Part shown: positions 1 through 12,123 of the stretch, in pieces
How positions within the stretch are numbered: the stretch's first letter is position 1
How the letters are laid out: every line of letters begins with the position of its first letter
Assembly (NCBI RefSeq): GCF_022539665.2
Contig: NC_081340.1
Span: 2,604,001 to 2,668,000 of the forward strand
Reading direction: 5' to 3'
DNA from: Daphnia carinata
Lineage: Eukaryota > Arthropoda > Branchiopoda > Diplostraca > Daphniidae
DNA: 64,000 nucleotides
Translations under genes and position numbers: made by a program
The notes under the pieces: model-generated
Database searches by the model: none
What the model was told of the DNA's origin: nothing
What the model saw: the letters and a program-made list of their open reading frames with translations, nothing else

Positions 1-282
1 CAGAATCATATTAATCGGTGTTTTTCCTTATTCAAATACTAGTAGGTGTCCTCGAAACATTATTGCCCTACAGAACGAAATTCAATTGGATCCTGTGGTA
101 GGGTTTTGTGGTATAGTCAATGATGAGATAAATAGATTGTTGTTCTATCCGTAGCCAGTTGTCATCTATCCGAAATCGTTCCTTTGTAGACGTTATAGAG
201 TTGAAACAAACATATGTAGATCACGAGTCCATTACAGTGTAATCGGGATGTGAAAACATTGATCAGGAATTCCATTGCTGAA

Positions 283-2010
283 TTATGCCGCGGTTGTTGC
301 GGATGAGGCTTCCGTTTTAGTCGAGCCAGTCGATTGATTGTCTCCTCCGTGTTTGCTCGGCTTCTTGGTTTCCACAACGATGCACAGCCATGGGTAGAGC
401 TCTTTCAGGCACTAAATGCAAACGAAGCAATAGGAAAATAATTGATTAATCATTTTGCAATAGAATGCATTCGACAGTTCCACGTAGGTCTAGCTATTCT
501 TTTTTGAAAGGCGTTTAACGAAGATGAGCTGTTGGCTCGTAATGCAGATTGCGCAAACAGACGACTTGTGGCCCATAAACCCAGTTAAAGGAAAGCAAAT
601 CCTTCTTTTAGTTTCAAAGTACATACCTCGCGATATTTAGGATGCGACAAGGCATAGATGAGTGGGTTATAGACGCAAGATGTTTTAGCAAGGATGACGG
701 GAAGTTCGCAGATGTAAGGTGTGATCTTAGAGGTATCTCCCCATGTTCCCAGCATACAGACAACGGTAAATGGAGTCCAGGCAATGGTCCACAGCGTAAC
801 GTTGATAATGGCCACTTTAGCGATGCGGATTTCGGCTGAGACGGCCTGTTGATCGCTGTTGCTTCTCAGGGAACTAACATTCATCTTTTTGGCTTGTTGA
901 CGTAGTTCATCTTCGTGGTGAAACACTGCCTTGACAATGAAGTAGTAACAGCCAATGATGATGATGATGGGAATAACATAGAGGAACATCGTAGAAGCAA
1001 GAATGTGGCTCTTGTTGTTCATGTCGGTGGTCAGTCCATCAAAAGAACACCTATGTTAAGTAGGAATTTTCCCGATTTTAGAAACTGGGGTGCAATGTTG
1101 AAGGGGATAATAGTCTTGGTCTGGCAAATGTAACAGCTTACGTTCCCAGCATTCCATCCATAGCGTAGTAGCCCCAGCCAACGAGAGGGGACACCGACCA
1201 ACCGAAGGCGTACAACCAGTTGAAAATGATCATTGTTGAAGCCTTGCCGAAAGTCAGTGGGGCGGCGTTGAATCCTTTCACGATCACATTGTATCTGTAA
1301 GTGGGATACAACGATATGTACGCAAACACATAAACATGTTTTAGTTGCAAATGTCAATAAATCAGCTTAAGTTTACTATGATGACCCACCGATCCCAAGA
1401 AATGAGGACTAGCGTAGTAATCTGGCTATAACCGCACAGGGCACCTGAATTAAACAATTAAAGAATAACATTTGTACAAAGCCATGTTTGCTGAAACAGG
1501 TAATCCCACCGCAGAATGCGTGAATTTGGCAACCTAATTCGCCAAATTTCCATGGACCACCCGTGAAGAAATTGTAGCAAGCCTCGGGTAGGAGGGAAAT
1601 CATCAAAAGGAAATCAGAGACGGCCAGATTCATCACGAGCATATTGGCTGGTGTTCGCAGAGCAGGAAAGCTTCCCAAGATCCTCAATACCATGTAGTTT
1701 CCAGCAGTGGCCATAACGCCTGAATTGAATCAACGAAATGAAAGATCGAAATAGCTGAAGGCCGAATTTCATTCACAGTGAAAGTGATGCAGAGCCCTTA
1801 CACAGTGAATCATTACTTACCAATAAACAAATAAAGGATTCCGAATAAATAGTAGATCATGGGATGAGGAGCTTTTTGCGTTTGCCAATGAGGATGCAGG
1901 AAGCTGCGGATCTCTTCCGGTGCGAATTGGTAGACAGTGAAGCTGTCAGGAATGGCCCATGGATTGAATGGCTGTTGTTGAGCCATAGCAGTCACGTTAG
2001 CCTCCATCAT
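283..2010 (-). CDS. Long-wavelength-type rhabdomeric opsin, copy 1 (complete, 386 aa, 6 coding exons)
   Basis: Light-sensing seven-helix Gq-type receptor for photoreceptor membranes. Exons, in transcript order: 1821-2010, 1510-1719, 1390-1444, 1142-1294, 627-1050 and 283-411. All junctions are GT-AG in phase, and the CDS is 1161 nt ending in TAA. The N-terminus begins MMEANVTAMAQQQ with a glycosylation motif (NVT). Helix 2 has NLAVSDFLLM, the helix 3 end reads ISWDRY, and helix 6 carries the AEIRIAKVA lead-in. The retinal Schiff-base Lys is in ILAKTSCVYNP, and NPLIY gives NPxxY. The C-tail is Ser/Thr-rich. The start is set by a 5'UTR splice acceptor just upstream of the two ATGs. Nearly identical to copy 2. 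The Trp before DRY is shared by copies 1-3 only; copies 4-6 have Tyr. Daphnia-type LOP opsin by family knowledge; which subfamily is inferred only. Confidence 0.93.
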
Positions 2011-2246
2011 AACGCTACGAAAAGCTGTGCAATTTCAAGAAAAGGCAAAGGTTAGTTGAACCACTTAAAAAGTTGTCAAACAAAAATGTTTGGCAGACTG
2101 TATCTAAATACTTGCGTAGTTTGTGTCAAAAAATTAAAGCTGTTGATTGTTAGCAGAACTGTTTCGTTGTTTGATCTTGAAAACTAGAAGTTGGGCTTGT
2201 TGTTGTTTTGACTTCGTAGCGTTGACTTTGTTGACTGCTGCCAAAG

Positions 2247-2278
2247 TACTGAACTGCACAGCGGCCGTCCCTTTTATG
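2247..2278 (-). promoter_or_regulatory. Core promoter of opsin copy 1 (TATA plus initiator)
   Basis: On the minus strand a TATA-like CATAAAAGG (2270-2278) lies about 28 bp before a TCAGTA initiator (2247-2252, likely +1 at 2250). The transcript would carry a 5'UTR exon ending near 2112 (CGCAA then GTATTT) and splice to an acceptor about 14 nt upstream of the start codon. Confidence 0.7.
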
Positions 2279-2749
2279 CTAGGCCGATGTTTCCTTGCAT
2301 TCCATTAGAGCCTGTAGCTTTTGCGCACTCGCTTCCAAGTAAGCGATGATTAATTGAATTACATCGGTAAATGAAATGAACTTTCGTTTATTCGACCCCG
2401 TTTACCGTGTACGATACATAGTCACCGGATTCAGGTAATTGGATAACAGAGCTATATATTTGCAAATCTTCTTATTTATGAACTTTTGGTGTCTGTTTAT
2501 CCTTTTACTTGTAAGTCACAGATATACCTTCAAGATCCTAACGTTCTCGTCGACATTTAACACATTTTTTTTTCGTTCAACCAATTCAATTGGATTACAC
2601 ATACATGCAGCAAAACATACGGTCACTTGCGATGGGTTGTCTCGCGACGATTGATACCGCTGTGTTGAATTCTTTAATAACGTTTAAGCGTTCTCCACAG
2701 CGGCAACGCTAGGGGAGCAAAAAGGATGGCACGTTGTGTGTCGAATTTG

Positions 2750-2901
2750 TATATAGCGCCCACAGAGAGCTTGTAAGACAGTCTGAACTGAGTAAATGTT
2801 GAAAGAAGTTCTCTGCGATAATCAAAAGCACTTCCGAAGGCTGTTTCTTGTTCTTTTATGGGTGATTAAGAATCATTTCGATGAACTCAAGCAACTGCAG
2901 G
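2750..2901 (+). promoter_or_regulatory. Divergent plus-strand promoter P1 with first exon and splice donor
   Basis: TATATAG at 2750-2756 lies 30 bp before an ACAGTC initiator (+1 near 2780). About 120 nt later the exon would end at 2901 before GTAAGTTTG. The same arrangement occurs at 7660 and 12617. It faces away from the opsin 1 promoter at about 530 bp. In this copy the small reading frame seen in unit 2 has lost its ATG (ATT) and has a 1-nt deletion downstream, so any coding role is doubtful here. Confidence 0.5.
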
Positions 2902-5194
2902 GTAAGTTTGAAAAACTTATCTTTCAACTGTGATTAAAAGATAAGAATATGTTTAAGGAATCATCTTTTCGTTTTATATAAAAGAGCCAATAATTAGAAT
3001 GATGCATCATCACAGCTAGGCAAGGTTTTCTTCGGCTATTCGATGAAAGTAACAATGAAAGAGAAATTAGTTCAATTTCAACGGATTTGAGCTCGCAACA
3101 ACACATGATTTCCATGTTATCCCTTTAATGGTCTTTTTTTTTTATTTTCATAAAAAAAACTAGCTTTTAGTAAATTTTTGTCGTAGCAACACGCCATGCA
3201 GTCAAGATAATAGTGATTCGCATCAGCTGAACCACTTCTTTCCTTCGATCGTTAGTCCTGATGAAAATGTTTTAGCGGGAACAAAGTTATAGATAGTTGA
3301 ACGATTCGAAGTCTGGGTTAGTGCCATCAACAAGCACGTTGTCCTAAAAAATGATTGTTTAGTTTTTGCAAAAAGACTGTCCACATGCTCGAACATTTTA
3401 GTATATTGCTTCGTGGCGGATTTGTCGTATTTACATCTGATGTTTTTATAGGTCCGCATACAATTCTTGATTTTGAGCTTTGTGTCATAGTCCTAGGTTC
3501 CTATCCCTTATACGTGAGCAATCCGCTCGATATAATCCGAGTAAGCTTTTAGGTATTTAACTTGCTGTCCATCAGCTACTTATGGAATCCCACGATCTAA
3601 GTTCCTGTGTGGCACAAATCCTTAAGCTTTAGCTGAGGTCCGTTTGGTTTACTATATCCCATCTTCTCGTGTTGTCGATGACGTCCTCATTGCAAAGCAC
3701 GCCACATCTCGGGTTTTATAGCCGAAACGGCCTGCCATTGTTCTTTATTTGCCACTTCACAATGGTGTGATAGAAGTCATAGTTCAAAAACCCGCACAAC
3801 AGGATTTCTGATAAGCTCCATTGTCAAGCCTAAGTTAAGTGTTGAGTGTAAACCGAGTCAAGTTCAATGTGTGTCGAGTAAATGTTTGGCTTTATTGAAG
3901 CTTTTTTGAATTCACAGCTATGATTTGATTAACTGCACGTAAAGTATATGCCGATCAGTATAGATGTTATAGCTTATTGTGTTAGCTGGTACATGCCCTG
4001 CAAACAAGTCTCAAGTGAAACAATAATCGTTTTTGTCTTTTCTCCATTGATCATGGTTCTTCAGTATACGGTTAAAGTGGGGTAACTGGATGCAGAGAAA
4101 AGTGTTTACAGAAATCTCCTGAAATGAAACGTTTGATGGTTTCGTTTTCCTTTATGTAGGAGTAAATATATTTTTTGGTTTTGCAAGCCATTTTATTTGG
4201 GAACTTTTTATAATTTCCCCTCTTTCAGAGCGGATAACAATTGAACTGCTTCCCGACGCATTTGACAGTTCCGTACCATTCATGTTATATAGAGAAAAAA
4301 AAATATAAGAACATTAGGCATGGGCATTAACACACAAGCAAACAGTTGCATGTCTTTTACAGCTATACGAACTACTTTCATTGTTGTTATTGCACTGATT
4401 TTCTTTTTCTCTCGTTTTTCTTGCAGTTGTCACTGTGTACCTCTGCCCTTCCGGAATGAGGACTTTTCGATAAGTTTTTTTCAAATTCGCTCCCCATTTT
4501 AGTTAACAAAATACAGCCATTGGTAATATACTTTTTTGTTTTGCATCATAACCAAAACGATCCGCAAACAGTAGTTCCAATCTTTCGTACAAAAAAGGAA
4601 AAAGAAAACTGATGTCTGTATGACATCAGCGCTGATGTGCATGCCATGATTCATCTATTAGTAATATTTCCAGAGTATGAAACGCAAACTGTAGATAAAG
4701 GCCGTTCAGTATTACCTTCTTGCTGTAAAAAAATCGCTGAAGCCACAATGGTTCGAGCCTTTTTATGGATGATGAGGATATCGCGGATTGAGGATGTCTG
4801 TAGATTGAAGTCGAATAAAATTGACATAAGGTAAACGGGAGAATTGTTTTCATTGCATGCTTGGGTTGGCGTATATTTCGTTCTCTCTATCAACAGTAAG
4901 TTACAGGCAAACAGAATCATATTAATCGACGTTTTTCCTTATTCAAATACTAGTAGGTGTCCTCGAAACATTATTGCCCTACAGAACGAAATTCAATTGG
5001 ATCCTGTGGTAGGGTCTTGTTGGTATAGTCAATGATGAGATAAATAGATTGTTGTTCTATCCGTAGCCAGTTGTCATCTATCCGAAATCGTTCCTTTGTA
5101 GACATTATAGAGTTGAAACAAACATATGTAGATCACGAGTCCATTACGGTGTAATCGGGATGTGAAAACATTGATCAGGAATTCCATTGCTGAA
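2902..5194. other. Inter-opsin spacer, unit 1 to unit 2
   Basis: AT-rich and almost the same sequence as 7812-10182. I see no gene with confidence. It would hold the remainder of the P1 transcript. A region at 3366-3552 stays open on the plus strand and parallels 8280-8400 and 13543-13640 of the other units, but the frames break in those copies. A short element near 4853-4890 (GCTTGGGTTGGCGTATATTT) recurs 3' of each downstream opsin. Confidence 0.6.
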
Positions 5195-6919
5195 TCATGC
5201 CGCGGTTGTTGCGGATGAGGCTTCCGTTTTAGTCGAGCCAGTCGATTGATTGTCTCCTCCGTGTTTGCTCGGCTTCTTGGTTTCAACAACGATGCACAGC
5301 CATGGGTAGAGCTCTTTCAGGCACTAAATGCAAACGAAGCAGTAGGAAAATAATTGATTAATCATTTTGCAATAGAATGCATTCGACAGTTCCACGTAGG
5401 TCTCGCTATTGTTTTTTGAAAGGCGTTTAACGAAGATGAGCTGTTGGCTCGTAATGCAGATTGGGCAAACAGACTTGTGGCCAACAAATCCAGTTAAAGG
5501 AAAGCAAATTCTTCTTTAGTTTCAAAATACATACCTCTCGATATTTAGGATGCGACAAGGCATAGATGAGTGGGTTATAGACGCAAGATGTTTTGGCAAG
5601 GATGACTGGAAGTTCGCAGATGTAAGGTGTGATCTTAGAGGTATCTCCCCATGTTCCCAGCATGCAGACAACGGTAAATGGAGTCCAGGCAATGGTCCAC
5701 AGCGTAACGTTGATAATGGCCACTTTAGCGATGCGGATTTCGGCAGAGACGGCCTGTTGGTCGCTGTTGCTTCTCAGGGAACTAACATTCATCTTTTTGG
5801 CTTGTTGACGTAGTTCATCTTCGTGGTGGAACACTGCCTTGACAATGAAGTAGTAACAGCCAATGATGATGATGATGGGAATAACATAGAGGAACATCGT
5901 AGAAGCAAGAATGTGGCTCTTGTTGTTCATGTCGGTGGTCAGTCCATCAAAAGAACACCTATGTTAAGTAGGAATTTTTCAGATGTTAGAAATTGGGGCG
6001 AAATGTTGAAGGGGATAATAGTCTTGGTCTGGCAAATGTAACAGCTTACGTTCCCAGCATTCCATCCATAGCGTAGTAGCCCCAGCCAACGAGAGGGGAC
6101 ACCGACCACCCGAAGGCGTACAGCCAACTGAGAATGATCATTGTTGAAGCCTTGCCGAAAGTCAGTGGGGCGGCGTTGAATCCTTTCACGATCACATTGT
6201 ATCTGTAAGTGGGATACAACGATATGTACGCAAACACATGAACATGTTTTAGTTGCAAATGTCAATGAATCAGCTTAAGTTTTAGTATGATGACCCACCG
6301 ATCCCAAGAAATGAGGACTAGCGTAGTAATCTGGCTATAACCGCACAGGGCACCTGAATTAAACAATTAAAGAATAACATTTGTACAAAGCAGTGTTTGC
6401 AGAAACAGGTAATCCCACCGCAGAATGCGTGAATTTGGCAACCTAATTCGCCAAATTTCCATGGACCACCCGTGAAGAAATTGTAGCAAGCCTCGGGTAG
6501 GAGGGAAATCATCAAAAGGAAATCAGAGACGGCCAGATTCATCACGAGCATATTGGCTGGTGTTCGCAGAGCAGGAAAGCTTCCCAAGATCCTCAATACC
6601 ATGTAGTTTCCAGCAGTGGCCATAACGCCTGAATTGAATCAATGAAATGAAAGATCGAAATAGCTGAAGGCCGAATTTCATTCACAGTGAAAGTGATGGA
6701 GAGCCCTTACACAGTGAATCATTACTTACCAATAAACAAATAAAGGATTCCGAATAAATAGTAGATCATGGGATGAGGGGCTTTTTGGGTTTGCCAGTGT
6801 GGATGAAGGAAGCTGCGGATCTCTTCCGGTGCGAATTGGTAGACAGTGAAGCTGTCAGGAATGGCCCATGGATTGAATGGCTGTTGTTGAGCCATAGCAG
6901 TCACGTTAGCCTCCATCAT
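5195..6919 (-). CDS. Long-wavelength-type rhabdomeric opsin, copy 2 (complete, 386 aa, 6 coding exons)
   Basis: Same architecture as copy 1. Exons, in transcript order: 6730-6919, 6419-6628, 6299-6353, 6050-6202, 5535-5958 and 5195-5323; total 1161 nt. Exon lengths (190, 210, 55, 153, 424 and 129 bp) are identical to copy 1 and all junctions are in phase. The stop is TGA where copy 1 has TAA. DRY follows Trp, the Schiff-base Lys sits in LAKTSCVYNP, and NPLIY is present. The protein differs from copy 1 at only a few positions, for example helix 4 ILSWLYAFGW against IFNWLYAFGW. Frame intact, so presumably functional; a very recent duplicate of copy 1. Confidence 0.93.
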
Positions 6920-7020
6920 AACGCTACGAAAAGCTGTGCGATTTCAAGAAAAGGCAAAGGTTAGTTGAACCACTTAAAAAGTTGTCAAACAAAAATGTTT
7001 GGCAGACTGTGTCTACATAC

Positions 7021-7187
7021 TTGCGTAGTTTGTGTCAAAAAATTAAAGCTGTTGATTGTTAGCAGAACTGTTTCGTTGTTTGATGTTGAAAACTAGAAGT
7101 TGGGCTTGTTGTTGTTTTGACTTCGTAGCTTTGACTTTGTTGACTGCTGCCAAAGTACTGAACTGCACAGCGGTCGTCCCTTTTATG
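7021..7187 (-). promoter_or_regulatory. Core promoter and 5'UTR exon of opsin copy 2
   Basis: CATAAAAGG at 7179-7187 and a TCAGTA initiator at 7156-7161 (+1 near 7159). The noncoding first exon would run 7159-7021 and end at a good donor (GTATGT at 7015-7020). The matching acceptor is at 6934-6936, 14 nt before the ATG. Copies 1 and 3 share this layout. Confidence 0.7.
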
Positions 7188-7659
7188 CTAGGCCGATGTT
7201 TCCTTGCATTCCATTAGAGCCTGTAGCTTTTGCGCACTCGCTTCCAAGTAAGCGATGATTAATTGAATTACATCGGTAAATGAAATGAACTTTCGTTTAT
7301 TCGACCCCGTTTACCGTGTCTACGATACATAGTCACCGGATTCAGGTAATTGGATAACAGAGCTATATATTTGCAAATCTTCTTATTTATGAACTTTTGG
7401 TGTCTGTTTATCCTTTTACTTGTAAGTCACAGATATACCTTCAAGATCCTAACGTTCTCGTCGACATTTAACACATTTTTTTTCGTTCAACCAATTCAAT
7501 TGGATTACACATACATTCAGCAAAACATACGGTCACTTGCGATGGGTTGTCTCGCGACGATTGATACCGCTGTGTTGAATTCTTTAATAACGTTGAAGCG
7601 TTCTCCATAGCGGCAACGCTAGGGGAGCAAAAAGGTCAGCAGGATTTATGTCGAATTTA

Positions 7660-7811
7660 TATATAGCGCCCACAGATAGTTTGTAAGACAGTCTGAACTG
7701 AGTAAACGTTGAAAGAAGTTCTCTGCGATAATCAAAAGCACTTCCGAAGGCTGTTTCTTGTTCTTTGATGGGTGATGAAGAAGCGTTTTGATGAACTCAA
7801 GCAACTGCAGG
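7660..7811 (+). promoter_or_regulatory. Divergent plus-strand promoter P2 with first exon and splice donor
   Basis: TATATAG at 7660-7666, initiator ACAGTC with +1 near 7690 (30 bp spacing), exon end at 7811 before GTAAGTTTG. Head-to-head with the opsin 2 promoter at about 530 bp. Confidence 0.5.
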
Positions 7812-8077
7812 GTAAGTTTGAAAAACTTATCTTTCAACTGTGATTAAAAGATAAGAATATGTTTAAGGAATCATCTTTTCGTTTTATATAAAAGAGCCAA
7901 TAATTAGAATGATGCATCATCACAGCTAGGCAAGGTTTTCTTCGGCTATTCGATGAAAGTAACAATGAAAGAGAAATTAGTTCAATTTCAAAGGATTTGA
8001 GCTCGCAACAAAACATGAATTTCCTTGTTATCCTTTTAATGGTCTTTTTTTTTTTATTATCATTAAAAAAATCCTAA
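7775..8077 (+). CDS. Hypothetical small spliced protein from promoter P2 (about 62 aa, possible C-terminal membrane anchor)
   Basis: A tentative model. Exon 7775-7811 starts MKKRFDELKQLQ and ends in phase 1 at GTAAGT. A CACAG acceptor at 7921-7925 opens an exon (7926-8077) in the matching phase that continues without a stop through a charged, helix-like stretch (RLFDESNNEREISS). It ends in a hydrophobic tail (MNFLVILLMVFFFLLSLKKS) before TAA. That pattern resembles a tail-anchored micropeptide. In unit 1 the ATG is ATT and a 1-nt deletion removes the hydrophobic tail; unit 3 keeps the exon 1 peptide pattern (IKKHFDEI) but not exon 2. No family recognised. It could equally be a noncoding transcript with a chance frame. 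Confidence 0.22.
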
Positions 8078-10182
8078 CTTTTAGTAAATTTTTGTCGTCG
8101 TAACACGCCATGCAGTCAAGATAATAGTGATTCGCATCATGCTGAACCACTTCTTTCCTTCGATCGTTAGTCCTGATGAAAATGTTTTAGCGGGAACAAA
8201 GTTATAGATCGTTAAACGATTCGAAGTCTGGGTTAGTGCCATCAACAAGTACCTTGTCCTAAAAAATGATTGTTTAGTTTTTGCAGAAAGGCTGTCCACA
8301 TGCTCGAACTTTTTAGTATATTGCTTCGTGGCGGATTTGTCGTATTTACGTCAGATGTTTGTATGATCAGCATACAGTGTTACTTCATTTTGAGGTGTGC
8401 GTCCTAGTCCTAGGTTCCCGATCCCTTAAGCCTGTGAGCAATCCCCTCGATAATAACCAAAGTGAGGTGTTATAGGTATTAGCTTGCTGTCTATAAAGCT
8501 ACTTATCAAACCCGCGATCTAAGTTCCTGTGTGGCACAAATCCTTAAGCTTTGGATAAGGTCCGTTTGGTTTACTATATCCCATTACTTCCTGCGTTGTT
8601 GATGTTGTCCTGATTGTAAAGCACGCCATATCTCGGGTTTTATAGCCGAAACGGCCTGCCATTGTTCTTTATTTGCCACTTCACAATGGTGTGATAGAAG
8701 TCATAGTTCAAAAACCCGCACAAAAGTATTCCGGATAAGCTCGACAGTCAAGCCTAAGTTAAGTGTTGAATGTAAACCGAGTCAAGTTCAATGTGTGACG
8801 AGTAAATGTTTGGCTTTATTGGCGCTTTTTTGAATTCACAGCTATAATTTTATTAACTGCGCATAAAGTATATGCCGATCAGTATATATAGATGTCAGCT
8901 TATTGTGTTAGTTGATACCTGCCCTGCAAGAAAGTCTCAAGTGAAACAATAATCGTTTTTGTCTTTTCCCCATTGATTATGATTCTTAAGTAAACGGTTA
9001 AAGTGGCGTAATTGGATATAGAGAAAAGTGTTTACAGAAATCTTCTGATATGAAACGTTTAATGGTTTCGTTTTCCTTTATATAGGAGTAAATATATTTT
9101 TTTAAATTTTGCAAGCCATTTTATTTGGGAACTTTTTATAGTTTCCCCTCTTTCAGAGCGGATAAGAATTGAACTGCTTCCCAACGCATTTGACAGTTCC
9201 GTATCATTCATGTTTATAGAGAAAAAAAAATAAGAACGTTAAGAATGAGCATTAACACACTCGGAAACAGTGGCATGCCTATTATAGCAATACGAACTTT
9301 ATTTCGTTGTTGTTGTTCTACTGACTTTCTTTTTCTCTCGTTTTTCTTGCAGTTGTCGCGTGTATATCTCTGCCCTTCCGTGAATGAGGACTTTTCGGTG
9401 AGTTTTTTTTCAAATTCGCTCCCCATTTTAGTTAACAAAATACAGCCATGGGTAACACACTTTTTTGTTTGCATCATAACCTAAACGATCCGCAAACAGT
9501 AGTTCCAATATTTCGCACAAAAAAGGAAAAAGAAAACTGATGTCTGTATGACATCAGCGCTGATGTGCGTGCCATGGCTAATCTATTTGTAATTTTTGAA
9601 AAAGCCAGAGTATGAAACGAAAACTGGAGATAAAGGCCGTTAAGTATTACGTTGCTTGTTCGTACAGAAAATCGCTGAAGCCACGATAGCTCGTTGCTAA
9701 CAGTAGATTAAAGGACTTGGCCCGTGATTCCGTTCACGTCATAGAGTCTTCTTATGAATGATGAGGATATTTCTTGTCTGTAGATTGAAGTCGAGTAAAA
9801 TTGACAGAAGGTAACGAAACAGTTGTTTTGATTGCATGCTTGGGTTGGCGTATATTTCGTTCTCTCTATCAACAGTAAGTTACAGGCAAACAGAATCATA
9901 TTAATCGGTGTTTTTCCTTATTCAAATACTAGTAGGTGACATTGAAACATTATTGCCCTATATAATGAAATTCAATTGGAGCTTGCAGTTGGGTTTTGCT
10001 GATATATTCAATGATAAGATAAATAGATTGTTATTCTATCCGTAGTCTGAAGCCAGTAATCATCTATCCGATATCGTTCCTTTGCAGAGGTTATAGAGTT
10101 GAGACAAACATATGTAGATCACGAGCCCATTACGCAGTGTAATTGGGACGTGAAAATATTTATCAGGAATCCCATTGTTGAA
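8078..10182. other. Inter-opsin spacer, unit 2 to unit 3
   Basis: Tandem-repeat counterpart of 2902-5194 with scattered substitutions and small indels. No confident gene. The 9833-9907 stretch next to the 3' side of opsin 3 is almost identical to 4853-4928. Confidence 0.6.
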
Positions 10183-11890
10183 TTATGCCGCGGTTGTTGC
10201 GGATGAGGCTTCCGTTTTAGTCGAGCCAGTCGATTGATTGTCTCCTCCGTGTTTGCTCGACTTCTTGGTTTCAACAACGATGCATAGCCATGGGTAGAGT
10301 TCTTTCAGGCACTATTATGTTGTGAAGCAAAGGGAAAAACCAAAAATGAATTCAAAAGAGGCCAACAAAGATTAGAAGATGGAAAATAATTGAGGCATTT
10401 GAAATTTAATGAATGCGACAGTTCCATAGCATATAGTTTTCTTTTTTTTTTTTTAAATCATGTTTAAAGATGATGGGTTTATTGTCATTTAATGTGGGCT
10501 GAAAAGTAGTTACCTCTCGATATTTAGGATGCGACAAGGCATAGATTAGTGGATTATAGACGCAGGATGTCTTTGCCAAAATAACGGGAAGTTCGCAGAT
10601 GTAAGGTGTAATCTTAGAAGTATCTCCCCATGTGCCCAGCATGCAAACAATAGCGAATGGAGTCCAAGCCAAAATCCATAAGGTCACGTTGATAATGGCA
10701 ACTTTAGCGATACGAATTTCGGCCGAAACGGCTTGCTGGTCAGCGTTGCTTCTTAGCGAAGTAACATTCATCTTTTTTGCCTGTTGTCGCAGTTCGTCTT
10801 CGTGATGAAAGACGGCCTTGACAATGAAGTAATAGCAGCCGATGATGATAATGATAGGTATGACATAGAGGAACATCGTAGAAGCGAGAATGTGGCTCTT
10901 GTTGTTCATGTTGGTGGTCAGTCCATCAAAAGAACACCTATTTTAATCATGAATTTTCCCGATTTTAGAAATTCGGGCGTAATGTTGAAGGGGATAATAA
11001 ACTTGATCTGGAATTTGTATTAGCTTACGTTCCAAGCATTCCGTCCATAGCGTAGTAGCCCCAGCCAACGAGAGGGGACACCGACCACCCGAAGGCGTAC
11101 AGCCAGCTGAGAATGATCATTGTTGAAGCCTTGCCGAAAGTCAGTGGAGCGGCGTTGAATCCTTTCACGATCACGTTGTATCTATAAGTGGGATACAACG
11201 ATATGTACGCAAACACATAAACATGTTTTCGTTGCAAATGTCAATGAATCAGCTTAAGTTTTAGTATGATAACCCACCGATCCCAAGAAATGAGGACTAG
11301 CGTAGTAATCTGGCTATAACCGCACAGGGCACCTGAATTAAACAATTAAAGGATAACATTTGTACAAAACAGTGTTTGCTGAAACAGGTAGCCCACCACA
11401 GAATGCGTGAATTTGGCAACCTAAGTCGCCAAACTGCCATGGACCACCCGTGAAGAAGTTGTAGCAAGCCTCGGGTAGGAGGGAAATCATCAAAAGGAAA
11501 TCAGAGACGGCCAGATTCATCACGAGCATATTGGCTGGTGTTCGCAGAGCAGGAAAGCTTCCCAAGATTCTCAATACCATGTAGTTTCCAGCAGTGGCCA
11601 CAGTGCCTGAATTGGTTGAATTGAATTGCGAAAATAGTTTAGTAGTAACCACAATTTCGATTACAGTAAGCAAGATACAAGGGCTATGGACATCGCATAC
11701 CAATGACCATGTAAAGGATTCCGAAGAAGTAATAAAGCATAGGATGAGGGGCTTTTTGGGTTTGCCAGTGTGGATGAAGGAAGCTGCGGATCTCTTCAGG
11801 AGCAAAGTTATAAACGGTGAAGCTGTCGGGAATGGCCCATGGGTTAAATGGCTGTTGTTGGGCCATCGCAGTCACGTTAGTCTCCATCAT
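10183..11890 (-). CDS. Long-wavelength-type rhabdomeric opsin, copy 3 (complete, 386 aa, 6 coding exons)
   Basis: Exons, in transcript order: 11701-11890, 11397-11606, 11278-11332, 11029-11181, 10514-10937 and 10183-10311; 1161 nt, all in phase, stop TAA. It starts MMETNVTAMAQQQ. The frame stays open upstream to another ATG (11926), but homology with copies 1 and 2 favours 11890. DRY follows Trp; the Lys in LAKTSCVYNP and the NPLIY motif are present. Exons 2-4 and the introns between them are almost the same as in copies 1 and 2. Exon 5, intron 1 and the last intron are clearly more diverged, which suggests partial gene conversion. Presumed functional visual or photoreceptive pigment. Confidence 0.92.
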
Positions 11891-12123
11891 AGTGCTACAA
11901 GAAACTGTCATTTCAAGAGAATACAAAATTTAGTAGAACCGAAAAAGAAGTTGTCAAGCAAAAATATTTAGCAGAATTATGTCTATATACTTGCGTAATT
12001 TGCGGCAAACAAAGAGTTGGTCGATATTAGCAGAACTGTTTGACTGTTTGATGTTGAAAACTTGAAGCTGGCCTTTTTGTTGTTCTGACTTTGTAGCGTT
12101 GACTTTGTTGACTGCTGCCAAAG

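Noticed and set aside
642-839. Plus-strand open frames opposite the opsin exons (also at 5550, 10784, 14971, 18650 and 22284-22772 minus)
   Set aside because: They are antisense shadows of conserved opsin coding exons. They recur only because the opsin sequence recurs, and their composition follows the sense codons.
11891-11926. N-terminal extension of opsin 3 to an earlier ATG
   Set aside because: Copies 1 and 2 have the 5'UTR acceptor and stop-containing sequence at the matching place; homology supports the start at 11890.
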